Positions 45,202-56,687 of a stretch of DNA of 64,000 nt are shown piece by piece. The stretch comes from Lunularia cruciata. Taxonomy: Eukaryota; Streptophyta; Marchantiopsida; Lunulariales; Lunulariaceae. The notes under the pieces are model-generated. The model was given only the letters and a program-made list of their open reading frames with translations, was not told where the DNA came from and made no database searches. The translations under genes were made by a program, and so were the position numbers. The stretch is taken from the NCBI GenBank assembly GCA_948567375.1, contig OX419756.1:35168333-35232332 (forward strand). Reading direction: 5' to 3'. Numbering within the stretch: the first letter of the stretch is position 1; every line of letters begins with the position of its first letter.

Positions 45202-47578
45202 CTCAAAAGGTAGTACAATGATCAATCAAAGCCGTGTTGCACAAAACCTGAAATGCCCCAAAGAACTCTATACCCTAATCAGTCAAAACCTCAACGTGTG
45301 CACCAAAATGACTAAGATCTAAGAACAAGTAAGCCGTCTCTTCAATGGACTTGTCAAGACCTCAATCCACTTGGAGAAGTGCTCCACCAGCATGAAAACA
45401 TATTGATCATGTTTCATAGTCAATGGTAAAGGTCCAATGAAGTCCAAACTCCAATAGTAATCTAACCCCATGAAAGATAATGGTTGTAATTGTGGCATAA
45501 AAGATTAAATGATGCTCTAACTCGGTCATAAACCACACATCTGGCAACAAAATGTTGTACATTAATCTACATGTTGTGCCACCAATTACGACTTTGGAGT
45601 AAGCTATATGTACTCTTTACTCCAAAATGTCTTGGCTCTTAATAAGCATGACATACCAATTGTGGTCTCTAAGATAGAAGTGATACTACTTGCATTCTAC
45701 CATCCTCTCATACATGAAGAAGGTATCTACACTCCAATCTGAACCGTCTGGCTTGCCAAAGAACACAATCTCTCTCCTTGGCTCCAATTGTGCCACCCAC
45801 AACACAAGTGCAAAGATAGTCCATCACTAAGACATGTTCATGAATGCCTTGTTGAACTGTACCACTATCTCTACTCTTTGGATCTATGTTCCCAATAACT
45901 CTTCTTGTATGAATTGAGTGAGATACCACCAAAGCCTCAAAAACTATGCATAAAAAGGTAGATGCATGCCAACTTAGCACCATCTCCTCATCAATCTCAC
46001 CATGCTAACATGCTCTGGTCTGATCTTGTTGGCTAGGACATGGGTTTCTACTCAACCCATCCACATCACGATTCACCACTCTAGGTTTGTGAATAACCAT
46101 GAAATCATACTCTTGTAAAATTAGAGCCCATCATGCAAGCTTCCTTGAAAGCTTATTGGACTACATCAACCACTTTAGTGATGAGAGTAAAGGGGTTACC
46201 AAATAGGTAACATAAAAAATGTGCTACCGCCCATACTTATGCCAATTACTCTCCCTCATATGAACTATATTTTTGCCTCTACTGAATTGTTGGAGCAATT
46301 AGCATAGGTTACCATAAACTCCTTTTCCTTATTGTCATACTGGATGAGCACTACTCCAAGCTCCAACATACTCCAATTAGTATGAACCTGAAATAGTCAT
46401 TCTCTAATAGATCTCCTCAAAATAGAAGCAAATGTCAACCTCTCCTTAAGCTTTACAAAAGCTCTCTCTTGCTCATCTCTCCAACACCACTTGTGTGTAA
46501 ACTTGGTCAACTTTGTCAAGGCCTTTGGTAATGGCACTAAATCCTCTAATATAGTGGCAATAGAAGTTTTCTAACCTAAGGAATGCTCACCTTCTGCTCA
46601 CATTTGTAGGCCAAGGAATATGCACAATAGCTTCTACCTTGGTCTACTGAACACCAAGTCCTCCAAGATAGATAGTGTGGCCCAAATACTTAACTTGCTT
46701 GTGGAAGAACCTACATTTCCTAGGATGTAATTTGAGTCCATGAGATCTCAATCTCTCAAATGCCTCCAACAAATGTCTCTCATGCTTCTCCACAATAGTG
46801 TTATAGACCAAAATGTCATCAATATAGCTCCAAGCAAACTCCAATCCAACTAGGATCTTATCTATGATCCTTTGGGACTTGGCGGGAGTGTTCTTTAACC
46901 TAAATGGTAGGAACCTCCATTGATATAACACATCCTTGCTGTGAGGATCAATAGCCCAAAATGCTATCTTGGACTTATCCTTCTCTCAAATCAACAATTG
47001 ATGACATCTTGCTCGAAGATCCAAAGTATTGAAGACCTTTACATGCCCAATTAGATCAAAGATCTTCTTTGGTGCAGGCATGACATACCAATCAACCCTA
47101 GTCTGTCGGTTGATTGGACAGTAATCTCACACATCCACCTATTTGTTTAGTTTCCATGCATATCCTTCTTGGTTGGCATCACTATAGCTAATGCTTACTC
47201 TCCATGTGAAATCTCCACAAAACCAATCTTCAAAAGATCTATACTTTGGCTTTGAATCAATGCTCTCTCCATATCACTACATTGATAGGGACGTCAGAAA
47301 ACTAGTGTATCATTAGTTAGCTCAATTTGAATACCAAGTCCTTTCAAAGTACCCAAATCCTTCATATTGAAAGTAAAACAACTCATGTAGCTCCTCAAGA
47401 ACCTCCAAAATCTCCATCTTTCCTCTCTTGTAAGCTTGGGTTCCAAATCTGGCTCCCAAGTATCCTTTGTAATTGTCGTAGGAGTGGAAGACGTATTTGA
47501 TTGGCTACTATACTGGACCCTTGGGAGTAGTATTTTCATGCCCCCAACCACTAGAGGTCCAAACCTTAGTGTGAACAA
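45202..47578 (-). pseudogene. copy E, middle part: integrase start, RNase H, RT
   Basis: Continues E's integrase interrupted at 24090. Reading leftward from 47578: linker, RT (YIDDILVYN near 46820, HPRKCRFFHKQVKYLGHTIY), RNase H (near 46000-46500) and the integrase zinc finger (near 45550-45660). Frames are heavily broken. The piece ends at 47578 where copy B inserted. Confidence 0.78.
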
Positions 47579-48032
47579 TGTCACGCCATTTGTAGTTCTA
47601 CATCTAGATGCTCGGACATTGGAGTTCCAGTGATAGTAGTCAGAGTTATTTCAGCAGTTTCTCAGAGGCTACTTTCCGATGGTTAGATTTTGTGTTCAGG
47701 GTACTAACTTCATGGTGGAGCCCACTGTCACTTTGCACCGTTCACACCGCCAAGTGTGCCGTCAGCGAGACTGTTAGGGTTTTAGAGCTAGCTCAAGTCC
47801 AGGGGGTATAGTTTTGAAGTGAGCTCGAGAGAGCTCACTTCTCTAATGTTGAGCCTTCGAGTTCTTGGCTATGGTGGATAGAGGCCGGCGATCATCACCT
47901 AGATTCTCTATGCTTGAGTGGGTGTAGCTTGACTGTAATCAGTGCCCAGTTGTTGGCAGTTTATAGAGTGACAGATCAAGTATTGATCTGAGTTGAGTTG
48001 AGTTGAGTTGAGAGTGGTAAGCAATTTGATTA
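47579..48032 (+). repeat. copy B terminal block A1
   Basis: 454 bp, TGTCACGCC to TTTGATTA, then internal CATCAGAGAAGTGAAG. Directly repeated as A2 at 56129-56577 but without any B block at this end. Confidence 0.88.
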
Positions 48033-49369
48033 CATCAGAGAAGTGAAGTCAGGAGGAAATCTAGTGCATGAACTTTGAATGTTGGTGGTATCTCCAAGCT
48101 CAATGGATCATTGGTAGCTCAATTCAAGTTTAGTGTTTCCCTAGTGTGCAGAAGCTCATTCAAGTGATGCAAATTTGGCAGTTAGGCGGACGGTGTTTAG
48201 AAGCGCATGCCAAATTTCGAGCAAAGAAGGAGCAAATTTTGAGCAATGGTTGTGATTTTGAGCTCAGGAGGTGAAGGCAGGACCAATTTGCTGCGAGTTG
48301 GGCTCAGAAAGTCAAATTGAAGGTGGAGTTGGGAAGCTCTTCTCATGAAATTGTGATTTGGAAAAACCTATTTTGTCAATTTGGCTCAAGTGGAAAGTTA
48401 GCGGGGGATTTGGTGGACAGCCAACTTTAGGGTTTATGTCAAATTTTACGTCAGATTTTGGTTGGGATTTACGTCAGATTTTGGCCAGAATTGGAGGAGT
48501 TTTTGCTATTTGGCCAGATTTGGAGGAGTTTTGCTAGTTTGGAGGAGTTTTGCAGATTTGGAGAAGTTTTGCCAATTTTGGATGAGGTTCGAAGTGGCAA
48601 CAAGAAATGCCTCATTTGGCTGAATTTTGGCATTTTGAGGCATAAGGCTGTGGGCTATGAGAGGCTACGAAGGCCTAGAAGGGCCAGCAAGCCAGCTTGC
48701 TGGCATGAGGCTAGCTAGTTTAGAGTAGATCTTGGTCATTGGTTGGCAAAATCTGCCTTTCCTGCTAGATTGTGCGCAGTAGGGTTTGACCCCTAGATCT
48801 CTTGTTCCTAGACTGGTGCCCTAGCCAATTGGTCCACCCTCACTTGTTGTCCTAGATGACTGTGCCACTGTTATCTATACACATGTAGCTTTGGCTAGGA
48901 GAGGCAGTTTGATCCCATTCTTGGTGATTCTAGTAGCTTAGGACTCAGATACAAACTTCTCTTATGTCAAATGCCAAATGGTGGTAGAGTCAGTCTCGTG
49001 TTGTGTTATGAGATGGAGGGTTCTCATTTAGATTTCTTGTGATTGGATCCCTTCCATTCTCTGCTTCTTGTTTGTGCACCATGTTTGTGTGAGGTGCCCT
49101 GACTTTTGAGCGTTGGTGCTCTAGTGTGCTCTCAATAGTGAGGCTGGAGTGATGACCAGTCAGACTACCTTTGTTTCTCTCTAGTGAGGCAGGAAGTGAT
49201 GACCTGCAGACCGTGAGAGTGCGTGTTATGATAGCAGGTTATAGGTTGCCCTTCCCCTAGTGTATTTATCTTGGTTAGAGTTACATCAGTGGGTGGTGCT
49301 TAGTTGGTGTTGGCACGTGGTGGTGTTGGCACTTGGTGGGGCACTTGTGGTTGCAACTTGCGGTTGTAG
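48033..49369 (+). other. copy B leader
   Basis: Long non-coding leader. It holds a ~26-bp minisatellite (GCCAGATTTGGAGGAGTTTT words, about 48470-48590), the antisense tRNA-like segment (48780-48840) and a TGGTGGTAGAGTC primer-site-like word near 48980, some 0.95 kb past A1. GT-rich repeats (GTTGGCACTTGGTGG) come before gag. Confidence 0.6.
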
Positions 49370-51190
49370 TTGGTGGTTCGGGTTTGCTATTGTAGTTACT
49401 TGGTCACGACGGAGTTCTTTGGAGATTCCAGAGGAGTTAGCCTTGCAGTACACAGTGGGTTTACTTGGAGTGGTGCTCGGTATCATCCTGTATCTCAGGT
49501 CCCAGTGAGGGAGGAGATTGACTCTGAGTTGGAGTTTGACACAGCAGCTGATTCAATTGAGAGTGCACTTGGTGTGTCCGCACCGTTGTTGTGGGACATG
49601 GACAAGATTTATGGGGCCTCCAAAGGCCCTAGGCGTTACTCTGGTATAGTGGGTACCATTGAGTTGGATGACTTCATCCAGGAGTTCGATAATTGGTATG
49701 ATTTGCAACAGATGCGGAACCCGACTTTGTTCACACCCTTCATGGCATGGAAGGGGTTGTTTCAGCACTTGGAGGGTCCGCCGATGGATGACTACCATAA
49801 GTTCAGGAGAGCTCATTTGGAGGAGATTGAGTTATGGAGACAATATTGGTCTCCACACTATGTCTCCATCACTTCAAGCTTGGTGGCCAGGAGTAGATCG
49901 GCTATACCTACAAGTTTTAGCTCAAGTAGTGTGGGTGGAGCTAGTGGAGGTGCACTAGCTGGAGATAGTGCTACTACGATTGAAGGTACCGCTACAGGAG
50001 GTGGTGTGGTACCGAGGCTTAACCCCATGGTGGAGTTCTTCCTATGTTTAAGGTAGAACTACCAGGAAGTGCGGACTGACAAGCTAAGGAGCTTGCAGGA
50101 ATTCCAGCAGAAGGTTGGAGAGAGCCTATGTGAGGCATACACTCGCATGAGGCAGCTGATCAGTTTCACTTAGGGAGTTACTGAGGCCCAAGCAGTCCAA
50201 TTTTGGTATGGGATACTGGATAGGGAGTTGCGACATAGAGTTTGTGATGCTACGTTGTTGCAGGCTACTTCGCCCACTTTGGCAGTAGTCTTTGGTTTGG
50301 CTGAGCATATTGAACTCAACATGGTGGAGGAGAGAGTGGTGACATCTGGATTTGGTACGGAGACCTCATCCATAGCTGTGACTTCTTCTAGAGTGCAGTA
50401 GAGTGCACCACGCCCAATTGGTTTTCAAGGATTGGGTGGATAGCCCAGATCCTATGGAGCAAGTGGAGGGCCTAGTAGAGTTAGACCCTTACTCTCATTT
50501 TTGGGTCAACAGCAGCCAGTGAGTGGTAGTGTTGCTTGTTGGACTTGTGGTGGACCTCACCCTTGGAGAGAGTGTACTCAGGGCAGTGGACCTGATACCT
50601 TGGGTGCATCATAGCCAGCACAGAGGCAGTGTGAGCACTGCCACAGATTCGGTCACACTAGTGACCGGTGTTTTGACCTACACCTGGGGTTACGGAGTGG
50701 TAGGGCTGCTATGGCAAGTAGTAGAGGAGCTCCAGTTCATGGAGGACAAGGTGGTAGAGGATCTACACCTAGTAGAGGTGCAGTACTTGCCCTTACTTCT
50801 GACACAGCTATGGCTACTCGGATTGAGCAGTTGGAGCAGAGATTGGCTAGTATGGCTATTGCTCAAAGGAGATCAGATTTGAGTGCTGAGGCTTCCACCT
50901 CATATGCTGGTGATAGAGATGCTTTGGACTTCATGTGCGGAGCAGCACAAGTGGATGCATCTGCAGTAGTGACTAGGAGTGCAGTACGTGCTCCAGAGCC
51001 TAAAGGAGCATCAATGGAGGTGGACCCATAGAGAGGAGAGTTTGGGAGACATGTCAGACTTCCCTAGTCTTTCACGCTATTTGAGGCATTGAAGACGACA
51101 TCCATGGTTCCTAAACGTCCTAGTGCAGGTGTGGTAGGTGGTGATGGAATACATGATGGACTACCTGCTAGTCAGCCACCTGCTACTACA
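49370..51190 (+). pseudogene. copy B gag with zinc knuckles
   Basis: A 228-codon open frame from 49370 (SIESALGVSAPLLWDMDKIYGASKG, GTIELDDFIQEFDNW, a Ser/Gly-rich spacer, NPMVEFFLCLR), then a TAG. The capsid core continues in the same phase. The knuckle region is at 50530-50690 (TCGGPHP..RECTQG, CEHCHRFGHTSDRC across frames). An open C-terminus (50711-51031) has the helical IEQLEQRLASMAIAQRR. Confidence 0.8.
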
Positions 51191-51440
51191 CAGATTGAAT
51201 CTAGGGGAACGCCCATGCAAAGGAGATCACTTGGCTTTGGAGTACGAGTGGGATTGTTCTATCCACCTTGGATGTTCCATTGTGGAGTTCAGAGGAGGCA
51301 TTGTAGCAACATGCAGATTAGTTGGTGCAACAGGCTTGGAGTGGAGCCTTTGTACCATCAGGAGATGAGTGTGAGGATGAGCCTCCAGAGGCAATTGTTT
51401 TGACACTTTTGGATACCACACTCATTGCTTGGTAGTATCC
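51191..51440 (+). other. copy B junction left by protease deletion, plus pre-methyltransferase segment
   Basis: The sequence jumps from the gag-end block QIES straight to the segment that in copy D follows the protease extension (GNAHAED region). About 0.8 kb is missing relative to D. The remaining segment (AWSGAFVPSGDE and DTTLIAW in D) is the conserved lead-in to the methyltransferase. Confidence 0.7.
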
Positions 51441-52425
51441 AGTAGAGGGGATGTGCCTATTGGAGTTGTTTGGTGGGATCAACACAGGACGATCTGCGGT
51501 GTTACAGGCGGGTACACAAGTACAGAGGTACTTGTATGTAGAGAGAGATGAGACTGCTAGGCAAGTCTCTCTACATCATGTGGCACTTGGCCTATCGGTA
51601 TCCGGAGTTATTACCGATGTCAGCAGTCAGAGGTTACTAGAAGGCCTTACCAAGAGACATTTCCTTACTGGGGGCGCATGACCTAGAGAGAAATAGGCCT
51701 ATTCACTTGGTGATTTCTGGATGGCCATGTCAAGGACATACACGTGTTGGTAGAGGATTGGGTCTTCAAGATCCTTGTTCAAGTGTGTTTTGGGATATGT
51801 TACGGATACTATGACATCTCTAGGTTCATCAGTCTGTTTCTCCAGCTTACCTTTTGGAGAACGTTCCTTTGATGGGTGATCTCGCACTAGAGTGGTGGCG
51901 AGTACACATTAGGTCCATTCTTGGATGGGACCTACTATATTGTTAGATGCAGCCAGAGTGGGATCATGGGCTCATCGTCTTTGTCTTTGGTGGACAAACC
52001 TCTTACCCAGAGAGGTTTTACAATGTGCTTATGATGGGATTCAGCGACTGGACCACATTCTTGTTGATGATATCTTGGATGTTGGGCGTCAATCTCAGAC
52101 AGTGGTTGTGGCTGATAGGTCACCTATGGCAGTGGTGAACCTAGTTGGACAGCCTAGAGCCGTATTTCCCACACTCATGAGTTTCCTATGCTCTCATGCT
52201 TTTTGAGAGGGAGGACCTGGACTTGTTTGGGACTCACAGTTACAGCAGTTGGTGGAGCCCAACACTGATGAGAGAGTGCGGGCGATGGGTTTTCACACCG
52301 GTATTACCGTTGTTCCAGAGTGTCAGAGGCATCCAGGCGTCAGGTGTTAGGTCAAGCTATGGACCTGAGATGTTTGATCTGGATTGTGAGCCTTGGCTTG
52401 GCAAAGTAGCGTAGGATGCGCTTGA
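51441..52425 (+). pseudogene. copy B C5-cytosine DNA methyltransferase
   Basis: Motif I CLLELFGGIN (51454-51480) and YLYVERDETARQVSLHHV, with CAA (Gln) where D and A have TGA. A small deletion shifts the frame after HHVA. In the shifted phase motif IV is intact (SGWPCQGHTRVGRGLGLQDP; PCQ at 51725-51733), and ENVP is at 51857-51868. The motif VIII region follows, then a 93-codon open stretch (51925-52206: AARVGSWAHRLCLWWTNLLPREVL). The IX/X region lies near 52270-52420. Together the copies show that the domain has all expected motifs, although none is intact. Confidence 0.88.
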
Positions 52426-52837
52426 TAGGCATCACCACTCGGACACTTGTGAGCCTTGTGCCTATCGAGACGATTCAGGCACATGTTGGGGGCGATGGAC
52501 CGAGTGGACATGGTATTCTTGGGACACATCCAGTAGCTACTAGGGAGAGTGGTCTACTTGGAGTCCATCCAGGTGAGCGTGGGCTACTTGGATTACACCC
52601 TTGGTCCACATGGGATGCAGCCAGAGGACGTGTGGAGCTTGCAGCCAGAGTGGAAGGAGTTTTTTGCATAGAGGTTGGGACCTCTAGTGGTTGGAAGCAT
52701 GACATTATTGCTCCTAAGGGCCAGTATAGCAGTCAGTCTGTACGTCTTCCACTCCTACTACAATTACAGAGGATACTTGGGAGCCAAATCTTGGACCCAA
52801 GCTTAATGGAGAGGAAAGACGGAGGGTTTGGAGGTTC

Positions 52838-54240
52838 TTGAAGAGTCACACAAGTTTTTTTGCCTTTAGTATGAAGGATTTAGGTGCTCTGAAGGGACTT
52901 GGTATACGGATTGAGCTGACTAGCGACACACTAGTTTTCCAATGTCCTTATCAATATAATGAGATGGAGAAGACATTGATTCAAAGCCGGAGTAGTGACC
53001 TTTTTGAGGCTGGTTTGGTAGAGATTTCACATGGAGAGTATGCATCAGCAACAGTGATGCCAGCCAAGAAGGATATGCATGGCAACTATACAGATAGGTG
53101 GATGTGTGGAGATTACCGTCCTATCAACCAACAGACCAGGGCTGATCGGTATGCCATGCCTACACCGGAGGAGATTTTTGATGCGATTGGGCATGCAAAG
53201 GTCTTCAGTACTTTGGATCTTTGAGCAGGATATCATCATTTGCCGATCAGGGAGGAGGATAAGTCCAAGACAACATTTTGGGCTATTGATCCTCAAGGCA
53301 AGGATGTGTTATCTTAGTAGAAGTTCTTACCATTTGGGTTAACGAATGCTCCTGCTGAGTTCCAGAGGGTCATGGATAGGATCCTAGCTGGATTGGATTT
53401 TGCTCGGTGCTATATTGATGACATTTTGGTTTATAGCACTACTGTGGAGGAGCATGAGAGACAGTTGTTGGAGGTGTTTGAGAGGTTGAGATCTCATGGA
53501 CTCAAATAACATCCTAGGAAGTGTAAGTTCTTCCACGAGCAGGTTGAGTATTTGGGTCACACTATTTTCCCCGGAGGACTTGGTGTTCAGCAAACCAAGG
53601 TGGAGGCTATTGCACGTATTCCTCGGCCTACGGATGTGAGCAGAGTGCGAGTAGAGTGCAAGCATTCCTTGGGTTGGCAAACTTCTATCGCTGCTATGTT
53701 AGAGGATTTAGTGCCATTGCCAAGGCCTTGACAAAGCTGACCAAGCTTACACAAGAGTGGTGTTGGGGAGATGAGCAGGAGAGAGCTTTTGTAGAGCTCA
53801 AGGAGAGGTTGACATCTGCTCCTATTTTGAGGAGACCGATCAGGGGACGACCATTTCAGGTTCACACTGATTGGAGTATGTTGGGGCTTAGAGCGGTGCT
53901 CACCCAACATGATGATGAGGAGAAGGAGTTTGTGGTGGCCTATGCTAGTCGCTCCAACAATTCAGCGGCGGCAAAGTATAGTTCATATGAGGGAGAGTGC
54001 TTGGCAGCAGTTTGGGCAGTAGCACATTTCCGATGCTACCTATTTGGTAACCCCTTCACTCTCATCACTGATCATCAGCCGCTGAAGTGGTTGATGGAGT
54101 CCGACAAGCTTTCAGGGAAGCTTGCACGATGGGCTCTGATTTTACAGGAGTATGATTTCATGGTTGTTCACAGACCTGGAATGGTGAACCGTGATGCAGA
54201 TGGGTTGAGTAGAAACCCATGTCCCAGCCAGTAGGATCAG
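52838..54240 (+). pseudogene. copy B reverse transcriptase and RNase H
   Basis: [70 protein letters not shown] and catalytic YIDD at 53411-53422. RNase H: 192-codon open frame (53656-54234) with HTDWSMLGL, YEGECLAAVW, ITDHQPLKWLM, NRDADGLSRNP. A short GTAGAGTGC duplication near 53640 shifts the frame, and a few TGA/TAG codons remain. Confidence 0.9.
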
Positions 54241-54540
54241 ACCGGAGCACGTTGGCATAGTGAGATAGATGAGTAGATGGTGCCAGATTGGCATGCATCG
54301 GCCTTTTTGTGTTTATTTGCAAAGGCTTTGGTGGTATCTCTCTCAGTGCATACAGGAGGAGTTATTGAGGTCACAGATCCAGAGAGTGAAGATATTGGTA
54401 CAGTTCAGCAAGACATTTATGATGATATCTTAGTGATGGACTATCTTTGCATTGGTGTTGTAGGTGGCACAGTTGGGGCCAAGGAGAGAGACCATGTTCT
54501 TCAGCGAGCCAGACAGGTCAGATTGGAGGGTTGACACCTT

Positions 54541-55450
54541 TTGCGTGTATGGGAGGATGGTAGAGTGCGAGTAGTACCACTTCCATCACAGAGACCACAA
54601 TTGGTCCGTCATGCTCATGAGGAGCTAGGACATTTTGGAGTAAAGCGTACATATAGCTTACTCCAGAGTCATTTTGGTGGCATGGTATGCAGACCAAGGT
54701 ACAACAGTTTGTTGCCAGATGTGTGGTTTGTGATTGAGTTAGAGCATCATTCAATGCTCCTACGCCACAGTTACACCCATTACCTATCATGGGATTGGGT
54801 TACCATTGGAGTTTGGACTTTGCCGGACCTTTACTGCTGACTATGAGACATCATCGGTATGTTTTGGTGATGGTGGAGCACTTCTCCAAGTGGATTGAGT
54901 TGGTGGCACTTCCTGACAAGTTAGTGAAGGGACAGCTTACTCGTTCCTGGATCAAGTTCTTAGTCATTTTGGTGCACCAGCTGAGGTTTTGACTGATCAG
55001 GGTACAGAGTTCTTGAGGGAGTTTCAGGTCTTGTGTGACAAGGCTTTGATTGATCATTATACTACATCCCAAGATCACCTTGAGGCAAATGGCTTAGTAG
55101 AGAGAGTGGTTCAGACGGTGAAGAGAGGATTGCGAAAGTATGGTTTGCAGAGAGGCCACTTGGGAGATTGGGATCTCCAATTACCTTGGTTGGCCATGGG
55201 CTATCGGTTCAGCCGGCAAGCCTCCTTAGCATCTTTCTCTCCATACTTTCTACTCTATGGACAAGATCCAGATTTACCTGCAGCCATTCGTCAAGATGCT
55301 ACTGTAGTTTTGGACTTGGATGACCCCAATGTATGGATGAGCGCATATTCTCAGCGGGCAAAGATCTTTTGGAGAGTGATGTCGATGGCCTTTGAGAACT
55401 TGGCAATTGCTCAGCATAGAGATACTTTAAGCTATGCTACCATTTGAGGA
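54541..55450 (+). pseudogene. copy B integrase
   Basis: HAHEELGHFGVKRTYSLLQSH, then CVVCD followed by a stop. Core: WSLDFAGPLLL (first Asp), TDQGTEFLREFQ (second Asp) and ANGLVERVVQTVKRGLRKYG (Glu). A 152-codon open stretch (54989-55447) continues through YRFSRQASLASFSPYFLLYGQDPDLP. All three DDE residues are visible in this copy. Confidence 0.9.
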
Positions 55451-55552
55451 GGAGGTTATAGACCCTCGATCCATCGATTTCATCCAAGCAATTATGTATA
55501 TATACAGCAGACAGCACCAACAACACTTGATGTTTCTACAGGCTGCACTATC

Positions 55553-55852
55553 TTGAGAGTGCGTGAGGTTTTTCCATCTAGAGTCCTTGTGTTAGAAGGA
55601 CGTGATGGTGTTGTTTGGAAGGATCATGTGCGCAATTATGCGCCATGCCACCTCCCAAACATTGATGGTACTATGGACCCAAGCTTAGCACTTGTACGTG
55701 TAGGCTTGAGATGTATGTTATGTGGCTCTTTTGGTGGAGCTGCTACTATGTTAGTGTGTGATAGCTGTTTGAGAGGATGGCATATGGCATGTATGACTAC
55801 TCCCCTCACGGTGGTTCCTCAAGAACAGTGGTTATGTCCTAGATGTACTTGA
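55553..55852 (+). CDS. copy B integrase tail with PHD finger
   Basis: Open stretch ending at TGA. Leader segment VLVLEGRDGVVWKDHV and CHLPNIDGTMDPSLALV, then the PHD finger: CMLC (from 55712), CDSC, GWHMAC, WLCPRC (to about 55849). All eight zinc ligands (C4HC3) are present. The near-identical finger in D suggests the domain was kept under selection while the family was active. Confidence 0.87.
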   Translation: MRVREVFPSRVLVLEGRDGVVWKDHVRNYAPCHLPNIDGTMDPSLALVRVGLRCMLCGSFGGAATMLVCDSCLRGWHMACMTTPLTVVPQEQWLCPRCT

Positions 55853-56004
55853 CATATAGCTAGTTCATTCTTTATATGGTATAGATTGCAGACAGGTGAC
55901 TAACAATGGGGCTCTATAGCACCCGGACTCTTGATTTTTGCCCATTAGAGGGTATACCATATATTTAGAGTAGATGGCTATCTGGAGTTAGAGGGACCTA
56001 ACCG

Positions 56005-56682
56005 CCAGCTAGGGGGGCGATTGTGGCACTTTAGAGTCTATGTATGACTTATGTGTGACTTGTGCTTCTATAGTGTATGATGTTGACAGCAATGTATGTT
56101 GTGTAGCAATGTATATATGCACAATAGGTGTCACGCCATTTGTAGTTCTGCATCTGGATGCTCAGACATTGGAGTTCCAGTGATAGTAGTCAGAGTTATT
56201 TTAGCAGTTTCTCAGAGGCTACTTTCTGATGGTTAGATTTTGTGTTCAGGGTACTGACTTCACGGTGGGGCCCACTGTCACTTTGCACCGTTTGCACCGT
56301 CCAGTGTGCCATCAGTGGGACCGTTAGGGTTTCAGAGCTAGCTCGAGTCCAAGGGGTATAGTTTTAAAGTGAGCTCCATAGAGCTCACTTCTCTGATGTT
56401 GAGCCTTCGAGTTCCTGGCTATGGTGGACAGAGGCCGGCAAGCGTCACCTGGATTCTCTATGCTTGAGTGGGTGTGGCTTGACTGTAATCAGTGCCCAAT
56501 TGTTGGTAGTTTATAGAGTGATAGATCAAGTACTGATCTGAGTTGAGTTGAGTTGAGAGTGGTAAGCAATCTGATTATTGTGGCACTTTAGAGTCTATGT
56601 ATGACTTATGTGTGAGTTGTGCTTCTATAGTGTATGATGTTGACAGTGATGTATGTTGTGTAGCGATGTATATATGCACGAC
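56005..56682 (+). repeat. copy B 3' terminus: purine tract, B1-A2-B2
   Basis: Purine tract AGCTAGGGGGGCGA ends at 56020. B1 is 56021-56128 (TTGTGGCACTTTAGAGTC...CAATAGG), A2 56129-56577 (TGTCACGCC...CTGATTA), B2 56578-56682 (TTGTGGCAC...GCACGAC). B1 and B2 differ at only a few bases. Confidence 0.88.
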
Positions 56683-56687
56683 AACAA

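Larger units (their letters stand above)
47579..56682 (+). mobile_element. copy B of the methyltransferase/PHD Ty3-type element
   Basis: 9.10 kb inserted in E's linker region with a perfect AACAA duplication (47574-47578 and 56683-56687). Ends are TGTCACGCC and GCACGAC. Order: A1, leader, gag, knuckles, methyltransferase, linker, RT, RNase H, integrase, PHD, B1-A2-B2. Protease is deleted. It keeps the most complete RT to PHD series in the window. Confidence 0.9.

Noticed and set aside
56021-56682. Reading B1-A2-B2 as a simple tandem of two LTRs next to an unrelated insertion
   Set aside because: The same arrangement, with the same end points, occurs in copies A, B and D at three different sites, each next to a target duplication.
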